Below, piece by piece: positions 43,800 to 53,630 of a stretch of DNA of 64,000 nt. This DNA is from an uncultured Erythrobacter sp. (GTDB lineage Bacteria; Pseudomonadota; Alphaproteobacteria; Sphingomonadales; Sphingomonadaceae), in contig CANLZI010000001.1 in NCBI GenBank assembly GCA_947495555.1, positions 2,022,861-2,086,860 of the forward strand, given 5' to 3'. Every line of letters starts with the position of its first letter. The stretch's first letter is position 1. A program made the translations under genes and the position numbers. The notes below the pieces were generated by a model. That model saw nothing but the letters and a program-made list of their open reading frames with translations. It ran no database searches and was not told where the DNA came from.

Positions 43800-46424
43800 T
43801 CAATTCTTGCTGGATTGGGCTTCTTTGGTCAGTTGATACAGCAATTCCAGTGCTTCGCGCGGCGACAGGGCATCCAAGTCCACAGCAAGCAATTTGTCCG
43901 CCAAATGGGGCTCTGCCTCTTCCTCTGGGTCATTGACCGAAGCAAACAGCGGCAAGTCTCCCATGCCAGCGGCGATGCCGCCTGTTTCGGACCGAGCCTG
44001 CTCCAGCTTGTCGAGCACCTGCTTGGCGCGTTTAACAACTGTGTTGGGAACGCCAGCCAACCGGGCAACTGCAAGTCCATAGCTGCGGTCAGCTGGTCCT
44101 TCGGCCAACTCATGCAATAAGACCAGATCACCCTTCCATTCACGCGCACGAACATGATGGAGCGACAAGGCTTCGCAACTGTCGGCCAGTCGGGCCAGTT
44201 CATGGTAATGCGTGGCGAACAGGCAGCGGCATGCGATGTTGGAATGCACAGCTTCGACAACTGCCCAAGCCAAGGCCAATCCATCATAGGTTGATGTTCC
44301 GCGTCCAACTTCGTCCAAGATCACAAAGCTGCGCTCGCTCGCCTGCGATAGAATTGCGGCGGTCTCGACCATCTCAACCATGAAGGTGGAACGGCCACGC
44401 GCAAGATTGTCCGATGCGCCGACCCGGCTGAACAAGCGATCAACCAATCCAATTCTGGCGCTTTCGGCTGGCACAAAACCACCTGCTTGGGCCAACAAAA
44501 CAATCAATGCATTTTGTCGCAGGAAGGTCGACTTACCGCCCATATTGGGCCCACCAATCAGCCAAAGCCGGTCGTGCATGGCCAATCTGCAATCATTGGC
44601 CACAAACCGTTCGCCGGTCCGGGCCAATGCCGCTTCGACTACCGGGTGGCGGCCACCCTCGATCGTCAAACTGGCGCTATCGTCGATTTGCGGACGGCTC
44701 CAACCACCTTCAGCTGCTCGTTCGGCCTGACCGGCAGCCACATCAATGCGGGCGAGCGCCGCTGCGGTTTGGGCAATGGTACCGCTGGATTGGCAAACCT
44801 GTGCCACCAATTCCTCGAAATGCGATTCTTCGGCTGCCAAGGCATGCCCGCCAGCCTCGGCGATGCGGGTGGCTTCTTCGTGCAGAGCGACCGAGTTGAA
44901 CCGGACCGCGCCCGCCATTGTTTGGCGATGGGTGAAGCCGCTGTCAGGCGCCATCAAAGCATCAGCATGCCGATTGGGCACCTCGATAAAATAGCCCAAG
45001 ACGCCATTGTGTTTGATCTTGAGCGCGGAAATGTCGGTATCTTCGCGATAGCGGGCTTCCATCGCAGCGATGGCGCGCCGGGCATCGCCCGAGGTGGAGC
45101 GCAGATCATCCAGTGCCGCGTCATACCCTTCCGCAATATAGCCGCCATTGTGCCGCTCGGTCGGCGGAGAGGCCACCAGCGCCCGCTCCATAAGGTCAAT
45201 CAAGCTGCCATGCCCCGTCAGGTTGGGCAGCAATTGTTCCAGAATTTCAGGTTGATCGGGCAGGCGGTCCAGAAAGTCATGAATCCGCCTGGCATCGCGC
45301 AATCCGTCCCGGATCTGGCCCAGATCGCGCGGCGTCCCGCGCCCAGCCACCAATCTGCCTAAAGCGCGCGCCAAATCAGGAACGCTGCGCATCGCTTCTC
45401 GCAAGTCAGCCCGGCTGATCGGATCATTGTGCAGCCAATGGACCAGCGCGAGCCGTTGTTCGATGGCGTGAACATCCAGCAACGGTGCCGCCAAATCCTG
45501 TGCCAACAGACGCGCCCCTGCACCTGTGACGCAGCGATCGATCGACGCAATCAAGCTGCCCTCGCGCCCGCCTGATTGCGCGCTCAGGATCTCAAGGCTC
45601 GCCCGTGTCGCCTCGTCCATCAACATGGTGTCGCCAGTGGCACGCTTGCGCGGCGGCAGCAGCAACGGGAGCGTTCCGCGCCCAACATGGTCAAGATAAG
45701 CCACCAGCCCACCAGCTGCCGCCAGCATAGCCCGCGAAAAATCGCCAAAGCCATCCAGCGTGGCGACACTGTGTACGGCGGAAAGCCGCCGCTCACCTTC
45801 ATCGCTGGCAAAGTCAGATCGTGGGCGCTCAATGGTTTCTTCGGGCTCGCTGTCCCACCCTTCCGGCGCGACGCATTCGCTAGGCTGAAGTCGGGCGAGC
45901 GTCGCAGCAACGGCATCGCTTGCGCACTCTTCCAGCACCATTTCGCCGGTCGAGATATCACAACTGGCAACGCCGATTGTCCCGCGAACCTCGGCCAGAG
46001 CGACCAGCAGGTTTGACTGGCGCGGTTCCAGCAATGCCTCTTCCGTCAATGTCCCGGCGGTAACAAAGCGCACGATATCGCGCTTGACCAACGCCTTTGA
46101 AACGGGCGTGCCTTCACTGCGAGCGCGTTCTTTGGCCTGATCGGGAGTTTCCACCTGCTCAGCAATGGCAACCCGGCACCCGGCCTTGATCAAACGGGCC
46201 AAATACCCCTCGGCAGCATGCACCGGCACGCCGCACATAGGCACCGGCTCTCCGTCATGCTCACCGCGCGATGTCAGCGCGATATCAAGGATGCTCGCAG
46301 CTTGGCGCGCATCTTCAAAAAACAGCTCGAAAAAATCTCCCATGCGATAGAACAGCAAGCAGCCTTCGGCCTGCGCCTTCAGCTGATGGAATTGCGCCAT
46401 CATTGGGGTGGTTTTTCCGGCCAT
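43800..46424 (-). CDS. mutS: DNA mismatch repair protein MutS
   Basis: The mismatch sensor of DNA repair. The N-terminal mismatch-binding domain has CLLFYRMGDFFELFFEDA with the phenylalanine and glutamate of the FxE motif. The connector and lever domains follow, and the C-terminal ATPase has Walker A GGPNMGGKSTFLRQ, VGASDNLARGRSTFMVEM and the Walker B VILDEVGRGTSTYDGLALAW. 874 residues is normal for MutS1. No mutL is nearby. It faces away from maeB, leaving a 180-base divergent gap. Confidence 0.97.
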   Translation of the reverse strand: MAGKTTPMMAQFHQLKAQAEGCLLFYRMGDFFELFFEDARQAASILDIALTSRGEHDGEPVPMCGVPVHAAEGYLARLIKAGCRVAIAEQVETPDQAKERARSEGTPVSKALVKRDIVRFVTAGTLTEEALLEPRQSNLLVALAEVRGTIGVASCDISTGEMVLEECASDAVAATLARLQPSECVAPEGWDSEPEETIERPRSDFASDEGERRLSAVHSVATLDGFGDFSRAMLAAAGGLVAYLDHVGRGTLPLLLPPRKRATGDTMLMDEATRASLEILSAQSGGREGSLIASIDRCVTGAGARLLAQDLAAPLLDVHAIEQRLALVHWLHNDPISRADLREAMRSVPDLARALGRLVAGRGTPRDLGQIRDGLRDARRIHDFLDRLPDQPEILEQLLPNLTGHGSLIDLMERALVASPPTERHNGGYIAEGYDAALDDLRSTSGDARRAIAAMEARYREDTDISALKIKHNGVLGYFIEVPNRHADALMAPDSGFTHRQTMAGAVRFNSVALHEEATRIAEAGGHALAAEESHFEELVAQVCQSSGTIAQTAAALARIDVAAGQAERAAEGGWSRPQIDDSASLTIEGGRHPVVEAALARTGERFVANDCRLAMHDRLWLIGGPNMGGKSTFLRQNALIVLLAQAGGFVPAESARIGLVDRLFSRVGASDNLARGRSTFMVEMVETAAILSQASERSFVILDEVGRGTSTYDGLALAWAVVEAVHSNIACRCLFATHYHELARLADSCEALSLHHVRAREWKGDLVLLHELAEGPADRSYGLAVARLAGVPNTVVKRAKQVLDKLEQARSETGGIAAGMGDLPLFASVNDPEEEAEPHLADKLLAVDLDALSPREALELLYQLTKEAQSSKN

Positions 46425-46605
46425 GGCCAGTGCGTAGCCGCGCTGAGACTGATTCGGGAAGGGACGGCGAGGCGCTTTCCCCTGCCGCAGCTATAACGTG
46501 CGCTTATAGGTCACCTCTGTCACGAACTGCGCGATTGAGTATCGACCCTCTATCGCTGGGCGCTGCAACCCGATAAGAGGCGATGCATTGCAAAAGGACC
46601 AATCT

Positions 46606-48867
46606 GTGGCTGACGAGAAATCCAACGAATTTACCAATCGCGAAGCTTTGTTTTACCACGAGACAATTCGGCCGGGTAAAATCGAAATTGTTGCTTCCAA
46701 ACCGATGGCAACGCAGCGTGATCTCAGCCTCGCCTATTCGCCCGGTGTGGCCGCACCTGTTCAGGCAATCGCAGATGATCCGTCGATGGCAGCTCGATAC
46801 ACCGCGCGGTCGAATCTGGTTGCCGTTATCTCAAACGGAACAGCCATTCTTGGTATGGGCAATCTGGGCGCTTTGGCTTCCAAGCCTGTGATGGAAGGCA
46901 AGGCTGTCTTGTTCAAACGGTTTGCCGATGTTGATTCGATCGACATCGAATTGGACACCGAAGATCCTGACGCGTTCATCGAAGCAGTCGCCCTGATGGA
47001 GCCAAGTTTTGGCGGGATCAATCTGGAGGATATCAAGGCTCCGGAATGCTTTATTATTGAGCAAGCATTGCGCGACCGGATGAATATTCCGATCATGCAT
47101 GATGACCAGCATGGCACCGCGATTATTGCCGCGGCTGGCTTGATCAATGCGTGCAAATTGACAGGGCGCGATCTCAAAGATGTGAAGATGGTCGTCAATG
47201 GCGCTGGCGCATCGGCGCTGGCATGCACGGCCTTGGTAAAATCCATCGGTGTGCCGCATGAAAATGTGATTGTGTGCGATCGCTCTGGCCCGATCTATCC
47301 GGGCCGTGACAATGTCGATCAATGGAAAAGCGCGCATGCGGTGGAGACTGACGCGCGCACTTTGGAAGAGGCGTTAGACGGTGCCGATATTTTCCTTGGC
47401 CTTTCAGCTGCGGGCGCGTTGAAACCCGATTGGGTCAAGAAAATGACCGATCAGCCGATCATCTTTGCGATGGCCAATCCCGACCCCGAAATCATGCCGG
47501 ATGATGCCAAGGCTGTGCGTCCCGATGCGATCATTGCGACGGGCCGATCAGACTACCCCAATCAGGTCAACAATGTACTGGGCTTCCCCTTTATCTTCCG
47601 CGGCGCATTGGATGTGCAAGCCACCGCGATCAACGAGGAAATGAAGGTCGCAGCAGCCCATGCGATTGCCGAATTGGCACGCGAGCAAGTTCCTGAAGAG
47701 GTCGCGGCAGCTTATGGGAAGAATCACAAATTTGGCGTCGACTACATTATCCCGGCACCGTTTGATCCGCGCCTGATGGAGGTCGTGTCTTCTGCAGTGG
47801 CCAAGGCTGCGATGGATTCAGGTGTGGCGCTGGCGCCCATTGAGGATTTCGATGCCTATCGTCTGGCCTTGAAGGCGCGGCTCAACCCGACCACCGCGGT
47901 TCTCACCAGCACCTATGAGGAAGCGCGCTCCAACCCCAAGCGGGTGGTGTTTGCCGAAGCAGAGGAGGAAGTGGTGCTGCGCGCGGCTATCCAGTTCCGC
48001 GATTTCGGTTATGGAACGCCGGTCTTGGTGGGTCGCACCAAAGCGGTTGCGGACAAAATGCACATGCTGGGCGTTGAGAACCCACGCGACTTTGAGATCC
48101 AGAATTCGGCCGATTGCGAGCATATTCCTGCCATGGTCGACTATCTCTACAAGCGGCTGCAAAGGCGCGGCTATACCGAGCGCGATGTGAGACGTTTGGT
48201 CAATCAGGAACGCAACGTCTTTGCCGCTCTGCTGGTGGCTCTTGGCCATGGTGACGCGCTGATATCCGGATTGACGCGAACCTTTGCCCAGACCGCGCGC
48301 GAAGTGAATATGGTGTTCGACGCTAAAGAAGGTGCGGTGCCATTTGGCATCCACATGATGATCGGCAAGAACCACACCACCTTCTTGGCCGATACGACCA
48401 TTAACGAGCGCCCAAGTGCAGAAGAATTGGCCCATATCGCCCGCGAAACGGCAGCGGTTGCGCGCCGCATGGGCCATGAACCGCGCGTTGCATTTTTGTC
48501 CTATTCAACGTTTGGCAATCCAAGTGGGCGGTGGTTGGACAATATTCGCGGTGCGGTGGCCATCCTGGACAAGGAAGATCCCGGCTTTGAATATGAAGGC
48601 GAGATGGCACCCGATGCCGCACTCAATTCCAAGGTCATGGAGCTTTATCCGTTCAGCCGTCTTTCTGGTCCGGCCAATGTGCTGGTCATGCCCGGTCTGC
48701 AATCGGCCAATTTGTCTGCCAAGATCCTGAAGGAATTGGGCGGCGATGACACGATTGGCCCAATGTTGATCGGTATGGAAAAACCGGTCCAAATCGCGCC
48801 GATGACGGCCATTGCCCCTGATGTGTTGACGCTGGCTGTGCTTGCAGCTGCAGGCGTTGTGGGCTGA
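46606..48867 (+). CDS. maeB: NADP-dependent malic enzyme with C-terminal phosphotransacetylase-like domain
   Basis: This converts malate to pyruvate with NADP reduction. The N-terminal malic enzyme part (about residues 1-430) has LAYSPGVAAPVQ, YTARSNLVAVISNGTAILG and the MHDDQHGTAIIAAAGL signature. The C-terminal ~320 residues resemble phosphotransacetylase (RVVFAEAEEEVVLRAA) and likely regulate the enzyme through acetyl-CoA. I place the start at the GTG at 46606, which has AAAAGGA upstream and gives MADEKSNEF; the track's TTG at 46588 is less likely. Confidence 0.94.
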   Translation: MADEKSNEFTNREALFYHETIRPGKIEIVASKPMATQRDLSLAYSPGVAAPVQAIADDPSMAARYTARSNLVAVISNGTAILGMGNLGALASKPVMEGKAVLFKRFADVDSIDIELDTEDPDAFIEAVALMEPSFGGINLEDIKAPECFIIEQALRDRMNIPIMHDDQHGTAIIAAAGLINACKLTGRDLKDVKMVVNGAGASALACTALVKSIGVPHENVIVCDRSGPIYPGRDNVDQWKSAHAVETDARTLEEALDGADIFLGLSAAGALKPDWVKKMTDQPIIFAMANPDPEIMPDDAKAVRPDAIIATGRSDYPNQVNNVLGFPFIFRGALDVQATAINEEMKVAAAHAIAELAREQVPEEVAAAYGKNHKFGVDYIIPAPFDPRLMEVVSSAVAKAAMDSGVALAPIEDFDAYRLALKARLNPTTAVLTSTYEEARSNPKRVVFAEAEEEVVLRAAIQFRDFGYGTPVLVGRTKAVADKMHMLGVENPRDFEIQNSADCEHIPAMVDYLYKRLQRRGYTERDVRRLVNQERNVFAALLVALGHGDALISGLTRTFAQTAREVNMVFDAKEGAVPFGIHMMIGKNHTTFLADTTINERPSAEELAHIARETAAVARRMGHEPRVAFLSYSTFGNPSGRWLDNIRGAVAILDKEDPGFEYEGEMAPDAALNSKVMELYPFSRLSGPANVLVMPGLQSANLSAKILKELGGDDTIGPMLIGMEKPVQIAPMTAIAPDVLTLAVLAAAGVVG

Positions 48868-48871
48868 CCCG

Positions 48872-49402
48872 ATGAGCGCGATCAGCCGTGTTGTTTTGAC
48901 CGTAACCGGCAGCGATCGTCCCGGTTTAACATCGGCATTGGCCGAGGCTGTCGCGGCGGCTGGTGGTAATTGGCAAGAAGGTCAGCTGAGCCGATTGGGC
49001 GGGTTATATGTAGGTTCGGTTCTGGTCGAAATTGATCCGGCCAAGTCGGATGTACTGCAAGCCGGTGTGCAAGCGATTGATGCGCATGGCCTAACGGTAT
49101 CGATGCAACCAGCTCAAGATGATCAGCGAGCAGATGGGGCGCGGCTGTTGTTCGAGCTGGTGGGGCAGGACCGACCCGGCATTATCCGCGAAGTGACGGC
49201 CATCCTTGCTCAGTTGGGCGCCAATATCGAAAGCCTGACCAGTGGCGAGCAAACCGGCGCATGGGCCGGAGAACATTTGTTCCATGCGGAGGTCACGGCC
49301 ACCTTGCCGCAAAGCGTCAGCCCGGCTGAGGCTCAAGCAGCCTTGGAAGAAATATCGAGCGAAATCATGGTCGATTTCAGTTTTTCTGCCGAAGCGGAGT
49401 AA
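48872..49402 (+). CDS. Tandem ACT-domain protein (GcvR-like)
   Basis: 176 residues made of two ACT domains. The first starts RVVLTVTGSDRPGLTSALAE and the second LLFELVGQDRPGIIREVTA; each DRPG loop is the usual amino-acid-binding turn. The arrangement matches the GcvR (glycine cleavage regulator) type, so it may sense an amino acid such as glycine. It starts four bases after the maeB stop, where the ORF track's 48842 start is too early. Confidence 0.87.
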   Translation: MSAISRVVLTVTGSDRPGLTSALAEAVAAAGGNWQEGQLSRLGGLYVGSVLVEIDPAKSDVLQAGVQAIDAHGLTVSMQPAQDDQRADGARLLFELVGQDRPGIIREVTAILAQLGANIESLTSGEQTGAWAGEHLFHAEVTATLPQSVSPAEAQAALEEISSEIMVDFSFSAEAE

Positions 49403-49404
49403 GC

Positions 49405-50118
49405 TCAGGCTCTTTGCTCGGCATCGACCCATTCTGACAGATCGACATAATAACGCTTGGGGTCCGCTGGATCGATCAGCACGTCCAGATCTTGATGGGA
49501 TAGCTGCTCGGTCAAATCCAGCCAGATTGGCCCGCTCTTAAAGCTTTGTAAGCGACCAGTGGCAGGGTGGGTTGCTTGGCCCACCACCCGAAAAGGGCTG
49601 CGGCCGTTAATCTTGACGCTGGTATCGCGATAGCATTCGATAAATTTGGCGCTGATCTGAACGCCGGTCTGTTTAAGCTGGGCAACCATTCTGCGCCGCC
49701 TAACAAAGTGCATGACCATACCGCCGCCGATCAGGGCGAATATGCTGCCGATGCCGGTAAACATGGCGGGCAGAAAATGTCGCTGCATAAAGCTGTCGAT
49801 CGCAGCGTCGCCAGGCGCGGAGGGATCATATAAGACCTGCACTTGCTCACCGCGTGAAAATCCGGGCGAATTGCTGGAAATTTGGCTGCGAAACCGATGC
49901 ACTGTTCCACGACCGTCGGTAAATTCTACCTCTGGTCGATACATGCGATCACCATCGGAATCGTAATGCTGGTGCAGCGCCACCACTGTGCCAGTTGTCA
50001 TGCCACCCTTGGCGGCCAATTGCTGGTCAGCGGCCACAAACCACAAGCCGATGCCGGCGAACAGCAAGCCTATGGCTGCAAAGAATGCTCCAATCCAAAG
50101 CGTTGCTTTGCTGGCCAT
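49405..50118 (-). CDS. DUF3592 membrane protein
   Basis: 237 residues. Two membrane helices (about residues 6-30 and 115-140) flank a beta-rich domain (TTGTVVALHQHYDSDG, YRPEVEFTDGRGTVHRF, VQVLYDPSAPGDAAID), the pattern of DUF3592. The C-terminal region has a second strand set (VLIDPADPKRYYVDLS). Function unknown. It is 23 bases downstream of trmB, convergent with the ACT-domain gene (two bases apart). Confidence 0.8.
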   Translation of the reverse strand: MASKATLWIGAFFAAIGLLFAGIGLWFVAADQQLAAKGGMTTGTVVALHQHYDSDGDRMYRPEVEFTDGRGTVHRFRSQISSNSPGFSRGEQVQVLYDPSAPGDAAIDSFMQRHFLPAMFTGIGSIFALIGGGMVMHFVRRRRMVAQLKQTGVQISAKFIECYRDTSVKINGRSPFRVVGQATHPATGRLQSFKSGPIWLDLTEQLSHQDLDVLIDPADPKRYYVDLSEWVDAEQRA

Positions 50119-50141
50119 CTAAATTCCTCTCGCGTTAGCGA

Positions 50142-50843
50142 TTACCGCTTTCGATAGCGAAAATACCACACTTCGTGTTCATACACTTCGCGCGCCTTTT
50201 GCTCATAGCGCGTCATGGGCCATCCTGAGGGTCGCGTATCCCAGCTGTCGCGTCCTTTTGTGACCCATTCAAAGCTGCCTGTGTGGCGCTGCATCACCAT
50301 TAAGGCATGGCGCAGATAGACGGCATGGTCCGTGCCAAACCTGAATTCTCCGCCCGGCTTCAGCTTGTCGGCGAACATTTGCACAGGACCATCATTCATC
50401 ATCCGACGCTTGGCATGTTTGTTCTTGGGCCAAGGATCGGGGTGAAGCAGATAGATCATGGTCAATGATCCATCTGGAATGCGTTTCAGCACATCCAGCG
50501 CATCGCCATGAAATAGGCGAATGTTGGCCAGACGTTGTTCGTCAATATGACCCAGCGCTGCAGCCACTCCGTTTAGGAATGGCTCTGCCCCGATAAACCC
50601 GTGATTGGGCAGCAGATCGGCGCGATAAGCGAGGTGCTCTCCGCTGCCGAAACCAATCTCAAAATGAAGCGGGCAATCTTCCCCGAACAAATCTTTGGCG
50701 GTTACCGGACCGGCGTCCGGGACGGCGATTTTTGGCAACAGGTTTTCGAACAATTCTTGCTGCCGACCGCGCAAGGGCTTGCCTATGGACCGACCATACA
50801 GCCGGTTGATCGTCGTGGGATCGCCTTCCTTAAATGCTGACAT
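50142..50843 (-). CDS. trmB: tRNA (guanosine(46)-N7)-methyltransferase
   Basis: This methylates G46 in the variable loop of tRNAs using S-adenosylmethionine. The SAM-binding HFEIGFGSGEHLAYRA, the IYLLHPDPWPKNKHAKRRM motif and the C-terminal TRYEQKAREVYEHEVWYFRYRK are all present. 233 residues is normal. It follows the AmpG-like transporter gene by 31 bases on the same strand. Confidence 0.95.
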   Translation of the reverse strand: MSAFKEGDPTTINRLYGRSIGKPLRGRQQELFENLLPKIAVPDAGPVTAKDLFGEDCPLHFEIGFGSGEHLAYRADLLPNHGFIGAEPFLNGVAAALGHIDEQRLANIRLFHGDALDVLKRIPDGSLTMIYLLHPDPWPKNKHAKRRMMNDGPVQMFADKLKPGGEFRFGTDHAVYLRHALMVMQRHTGSFEWVTKGRDSWDTRPSGWPMTRYEQKAREVYEHEVWYFRYRKR

Positions 50844-50874
50844 GGCGCGTCGTTAGCCAAGGCTTACGCTGCGC

Positions 50875-52182
50875 TCAAGACGTAGTTTCGTGTCCCGCAG
50901 GCACTGTTCCCACCTGCCGCCTTGGGAAGCTGACAAACAGCACAATTAGCAGTCCCACAGAAAGGCAGCCAATCAGAAACCAGATCATGCCCAAAGGCTC
51001 AGAAAGAAAAGCAAAACTGGCCACCAGGATGCCCGCCAGCGTTATACCCTGGTTTTTCAAAGCCATGAAGATCGAGAACTGCGTGGCCGCGATACGTGGC
51101 GGACTGAACCGCATGTTGAAGACCGTCGAACCGATGGCGATCATTGTGTCGAGCAAGTTAGCAATGATGAAAAGCACGATCAGTATGCGCGAGTCCGACC
51201 AGCTCTCGGTGAGCATCGCGAGCGCGACCAGACCACTGATCAGCAGTATCTTGAACAGGATAATCGATCGCTGGCTGCCGATCCAACGGACTAAAATACC
51301 GCCAATGGTTATTGCGACAACTGCACCGATCATCTGGCTCGTCGCGTTAAAATTGTTGAGTTGGGTTTGATCCCAATTGCCATATTGCGTGGCCACCAGC
51401 GGAACAATGATTATCAAAAAGCCATAAGTCAGCCCCCGGATGACAAGGAAAAACAGCCAAACCAGATGCAAAGGTTTGACTGTATTTTGCAGCGTTTCCT
51501 TCACCAGTGGCCACCAGGCACCTACGCTGAACGACTGGGAAACAGGGCTGGCGCTTCCTGCGGACCATGGCATCCGTCTCTCGCCCTCTCTTTCCAGCGT
51601 AAAGATCATGTATATTGTCACGCAGCCAAGCAAGAGGGCGCCGACCAGATATGCTGCTCCGATTCCGAAGGCATACACCAGCGCACCCGCCAAGGCAGCT
51701 GCTGCTGCTACTCCCAACGAATATCCTCCTGAACCGAGGCTGCCGCCAATTGCTCGTTCATCTTCCAGGAGGATGTCTACGGTCAGACCATCGGCGGCCA
51801 CATCCTGAAAAACGGTGGCCGTGTTCACTATGAGCGCAGCAAAGCCAATGATCAGAATCTGGTCTGGTGTAGGAGAAACAATCGCAAAAATGACCAGGCA
51901 TGCGATCATGACCACCTGCGCTCCGATAATCCATGATCGCCGTCTGCCCATTGGCAGGAATGTGTAACGGTCCATGATGAACCCTGCGATGAACTTCAGG
52001 CTCCACGGCGCGCCTGTCATGGCGACGACGAAACCTAGGTCAGCTGCTGATGCGCCATTGGCTGCCAGCCAGGCAGGCACTACAAAATCGAACAGGCCGA
52101 TGGGTATTCCCTGTCCAGTGTATAAAAGCAGCACCGTGGCAAAACGCACCAACGCGCTTTGTTCCATCGATTGTGAGCGCAT
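50875..52182 (-). CDS. AmpG/PAT-like MFS transporter
   Basis: A major facilitator of about 435 residues with around 12 membrane helices. The N-terminal GIPIGLFDFVVPAWL, APWSLKFIAGFIMDRY and the DVAADGLTVDILLEDERAIGGSLGSGGYSLG loop recall the AmpG peptidoglycan-fragment and PAT acetyl-CoA transporter group. The substrate cannot be fixed. The start is uncertain: ATG 52182 and ATG 52167 are both plausible and neither has a good ribosome site. The track's extra 36 residues look non-coding. Confidence 0.8.
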   Translation of the reverse strand: MRSQSMEQSALVRFATVLLLYTGQGIPIGLFDFVVPAWLAANGASAADLGFVVAMTGAPWSLKFIAGFIMDRYTFLPMGRRRSWIIGAQVVMIACLVIFAIVSPTPDQILIIGFAALIVNTATVFQDVAADGLTVDILLEDERAIGGSLGSGGYSLGVAAAAALAGALVYAFGIGAAYLVGALLLGCVTIYMIFTLEREGERRMPWSAGSASPVSQSFSVGAWWPLVKETLQNTVKPLHLVWLFFLVIRGLTYGFLIIIVPLVATQYGNWDQTQLNNFNATSQMIGAVVAITIGGILVRWIGSQRSIILFKILLISGLVALAMLTESWSDSRILIVLFIIANLLDTMIAIGSTVFNMRFSPPRIAATQFSIFMALKNQGITLAGILVASFAFLSEPLGMIWFLIGCLSVGLLIVLFVSFPRRQVGTVPAGHETTS

Positions 52183-52391
52183 GAAGCGTGAAGCCACCGC
52201 CAATTCCCCTGACTTTGCAATGTGCTCCCCAGAGCAAGGCGTACATAATAAGTAGGGAAGGGCAAGTGTCGTGCTCTTTCGCCCGGGCATAATTCAGCGC
52301 TGCAAGAGCCAAAGTTTCTGCATTGTCGCCTACACACTCATTTGCCCGCGAGCCTTGAATCATGACGGCAAAGGCATAGGTGCCACCCAAT

Positions 52392-53600
52392 ATGCAACAA
52401 ATGATAGACCTATTTAACGCTCAGCCAGACTGGGCCCAATCGCTCGTTGGCCTGGCTGTGCTGCTGCTGGCAGCGGTGGCCGTCAATTTCTTGATCAAAC
52501 GCGTATTGTTGCGCGCGGCGGCTCCGTTTCTGGATACGCGCACGCTGACCGCTGATCGTGCTGCGGCCCGGTTTGCCAATATCCTGCCTTTGCTGATTAT
52601 CACTCGCGGCATTCCTTTGGTGAAGCATCTGCCCGATGAAGTGGTGACGGTGGCGGTCAATTTGGCCGAGGCTGGCATGATGCTGACGGCGGCCTTGGGC
52701 CTGAGCAAGCTGCTGAGCTATCTGGAAGAGGTCTATAACCGCAGGCCTGATGCCCATGCGCGCCCGATAAAAGGCTATCTACAACTGCTGAAGATCGGCG
52801 TTTTCTGCGCCGCAGCTGTCATCATGATCTCTATTCTGATCGAGGAGTCACCCTTGCTCCTGCTGTCAGGCTTGGGCGCGATGGCTGCGGTCTTATTGCT
52901 GGTGTTCAAGGACACCATCTTGTCCTTGGTGGCCAGCGTGCAATTGACCAGCAATGACATGCTGCGGGTGGGCGACTGGATCGAAATGCCCAGCATGGAT
53001 GCCGATGGCGATGTCATCGATATCGCCCTGCATACGGTCAAAGTGCAGAATTTTGATAAGACGATCACCACCATTCCAACGCATCTGTTGATCTCGGACA
53101 GCTATCGCAATTGGCGAGGGATGTCAGAAAGCGGTGGCCGCAGGATCAAGCGATCGCTGACGATTGACCAGAACTCCGTCCGCTTTCTCGATGAGGAGGA
53201 AGTCGCTTCTCTCAAGCGGTTCCGTGTCTTGAAGGACTATCTTGCGCATAAGAAGCAAGAAATCGCTGAATGGAATGAGACCGAGCTTGCGGGCGAGGAC
53301 GCTGTGAATGCTCGGCGGATCACCAATCTCGGCACTTTGCGGGCCTATATTATCGGTTATCTCAAGCGCCATCCGTTGATCAGTGACGAAGGCTTTACCC
53401 TGCTGGTGCGGCAATTGCCGTCAGGTCCAGAAGGTATTCCGATTGAGATCTATTGCTTCACCGCCACCACCAATTGGGGCGAATATGAAGCAATCCAAGC
53501 GGACATTTTCGACCATCTGTTGGCTATTTTGCCCGAATTTGATCTGAGGATATTCCAGCAACCTAGCGGCCTGGATATGCGTGGCTTGGTGAAGGATTAG
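52392..53600 (+). CDS. Mechanosensitive ion channel MscS family (YbdG-like)
   Basis: 402 residues with about five membrane helices, then the MscS beta-domain: the pore helix region LLLSGLGAMAAVLLLVFKDTILSLVASVQL and the DMLRVGDWIEMPSMDADGDVIDI segment. The C-terminal vestibule (KRSLTIDQNSVRFLDEEE to FDLRIFQQ) fits YbdG, a channel responding to modest osmotic shock. The ATG at 52392 is preferred to the track's GTG at 52380. Confidence 0.88.
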   Translation: MQQMIDLFNAQPDWAQSLVGLAVLLLAAVAVNFLIKRVLLRAAAPFLDTRTLTADRAAARFANILPLLIITRGIPLVKHLPDEVVTVAVNLAEAGMMLTAALGLSKLLSYLEEVYNRRPDAHARPIKGYLQLLKIGVFCAAAVIMISILIEESPLLLLSGLGAMAAVLLLVFKDTILSLVASVQLTSNDMLRVGDWIEMPSMDADGDVIDIALHTVKVQNFDKTITTIPTHLLISDSYRNWRGMSESGGRRIKRSLTIDQNSVRFLDEEEVASLKRFRVLKDYLAHKKQEIAEWNETELAGEDAVNARRITNLGTLRAYIIGYLKRHPLISDEGFTLLVRQLPSGPEGIPIEIYCFTATTNWGEYEAIQADIFDHLLAILPEFDLRIFQQPSGLDMRGLVKD

Positions 53601-53630
53601 TCCGACCGACAACTTGAGAGCGGTTGCCTG

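Noticed and set aside
44487-45362. 291-codon ORF antisense to mutS
   Set aside because: Frame shadow of mutS; contains no known motif.
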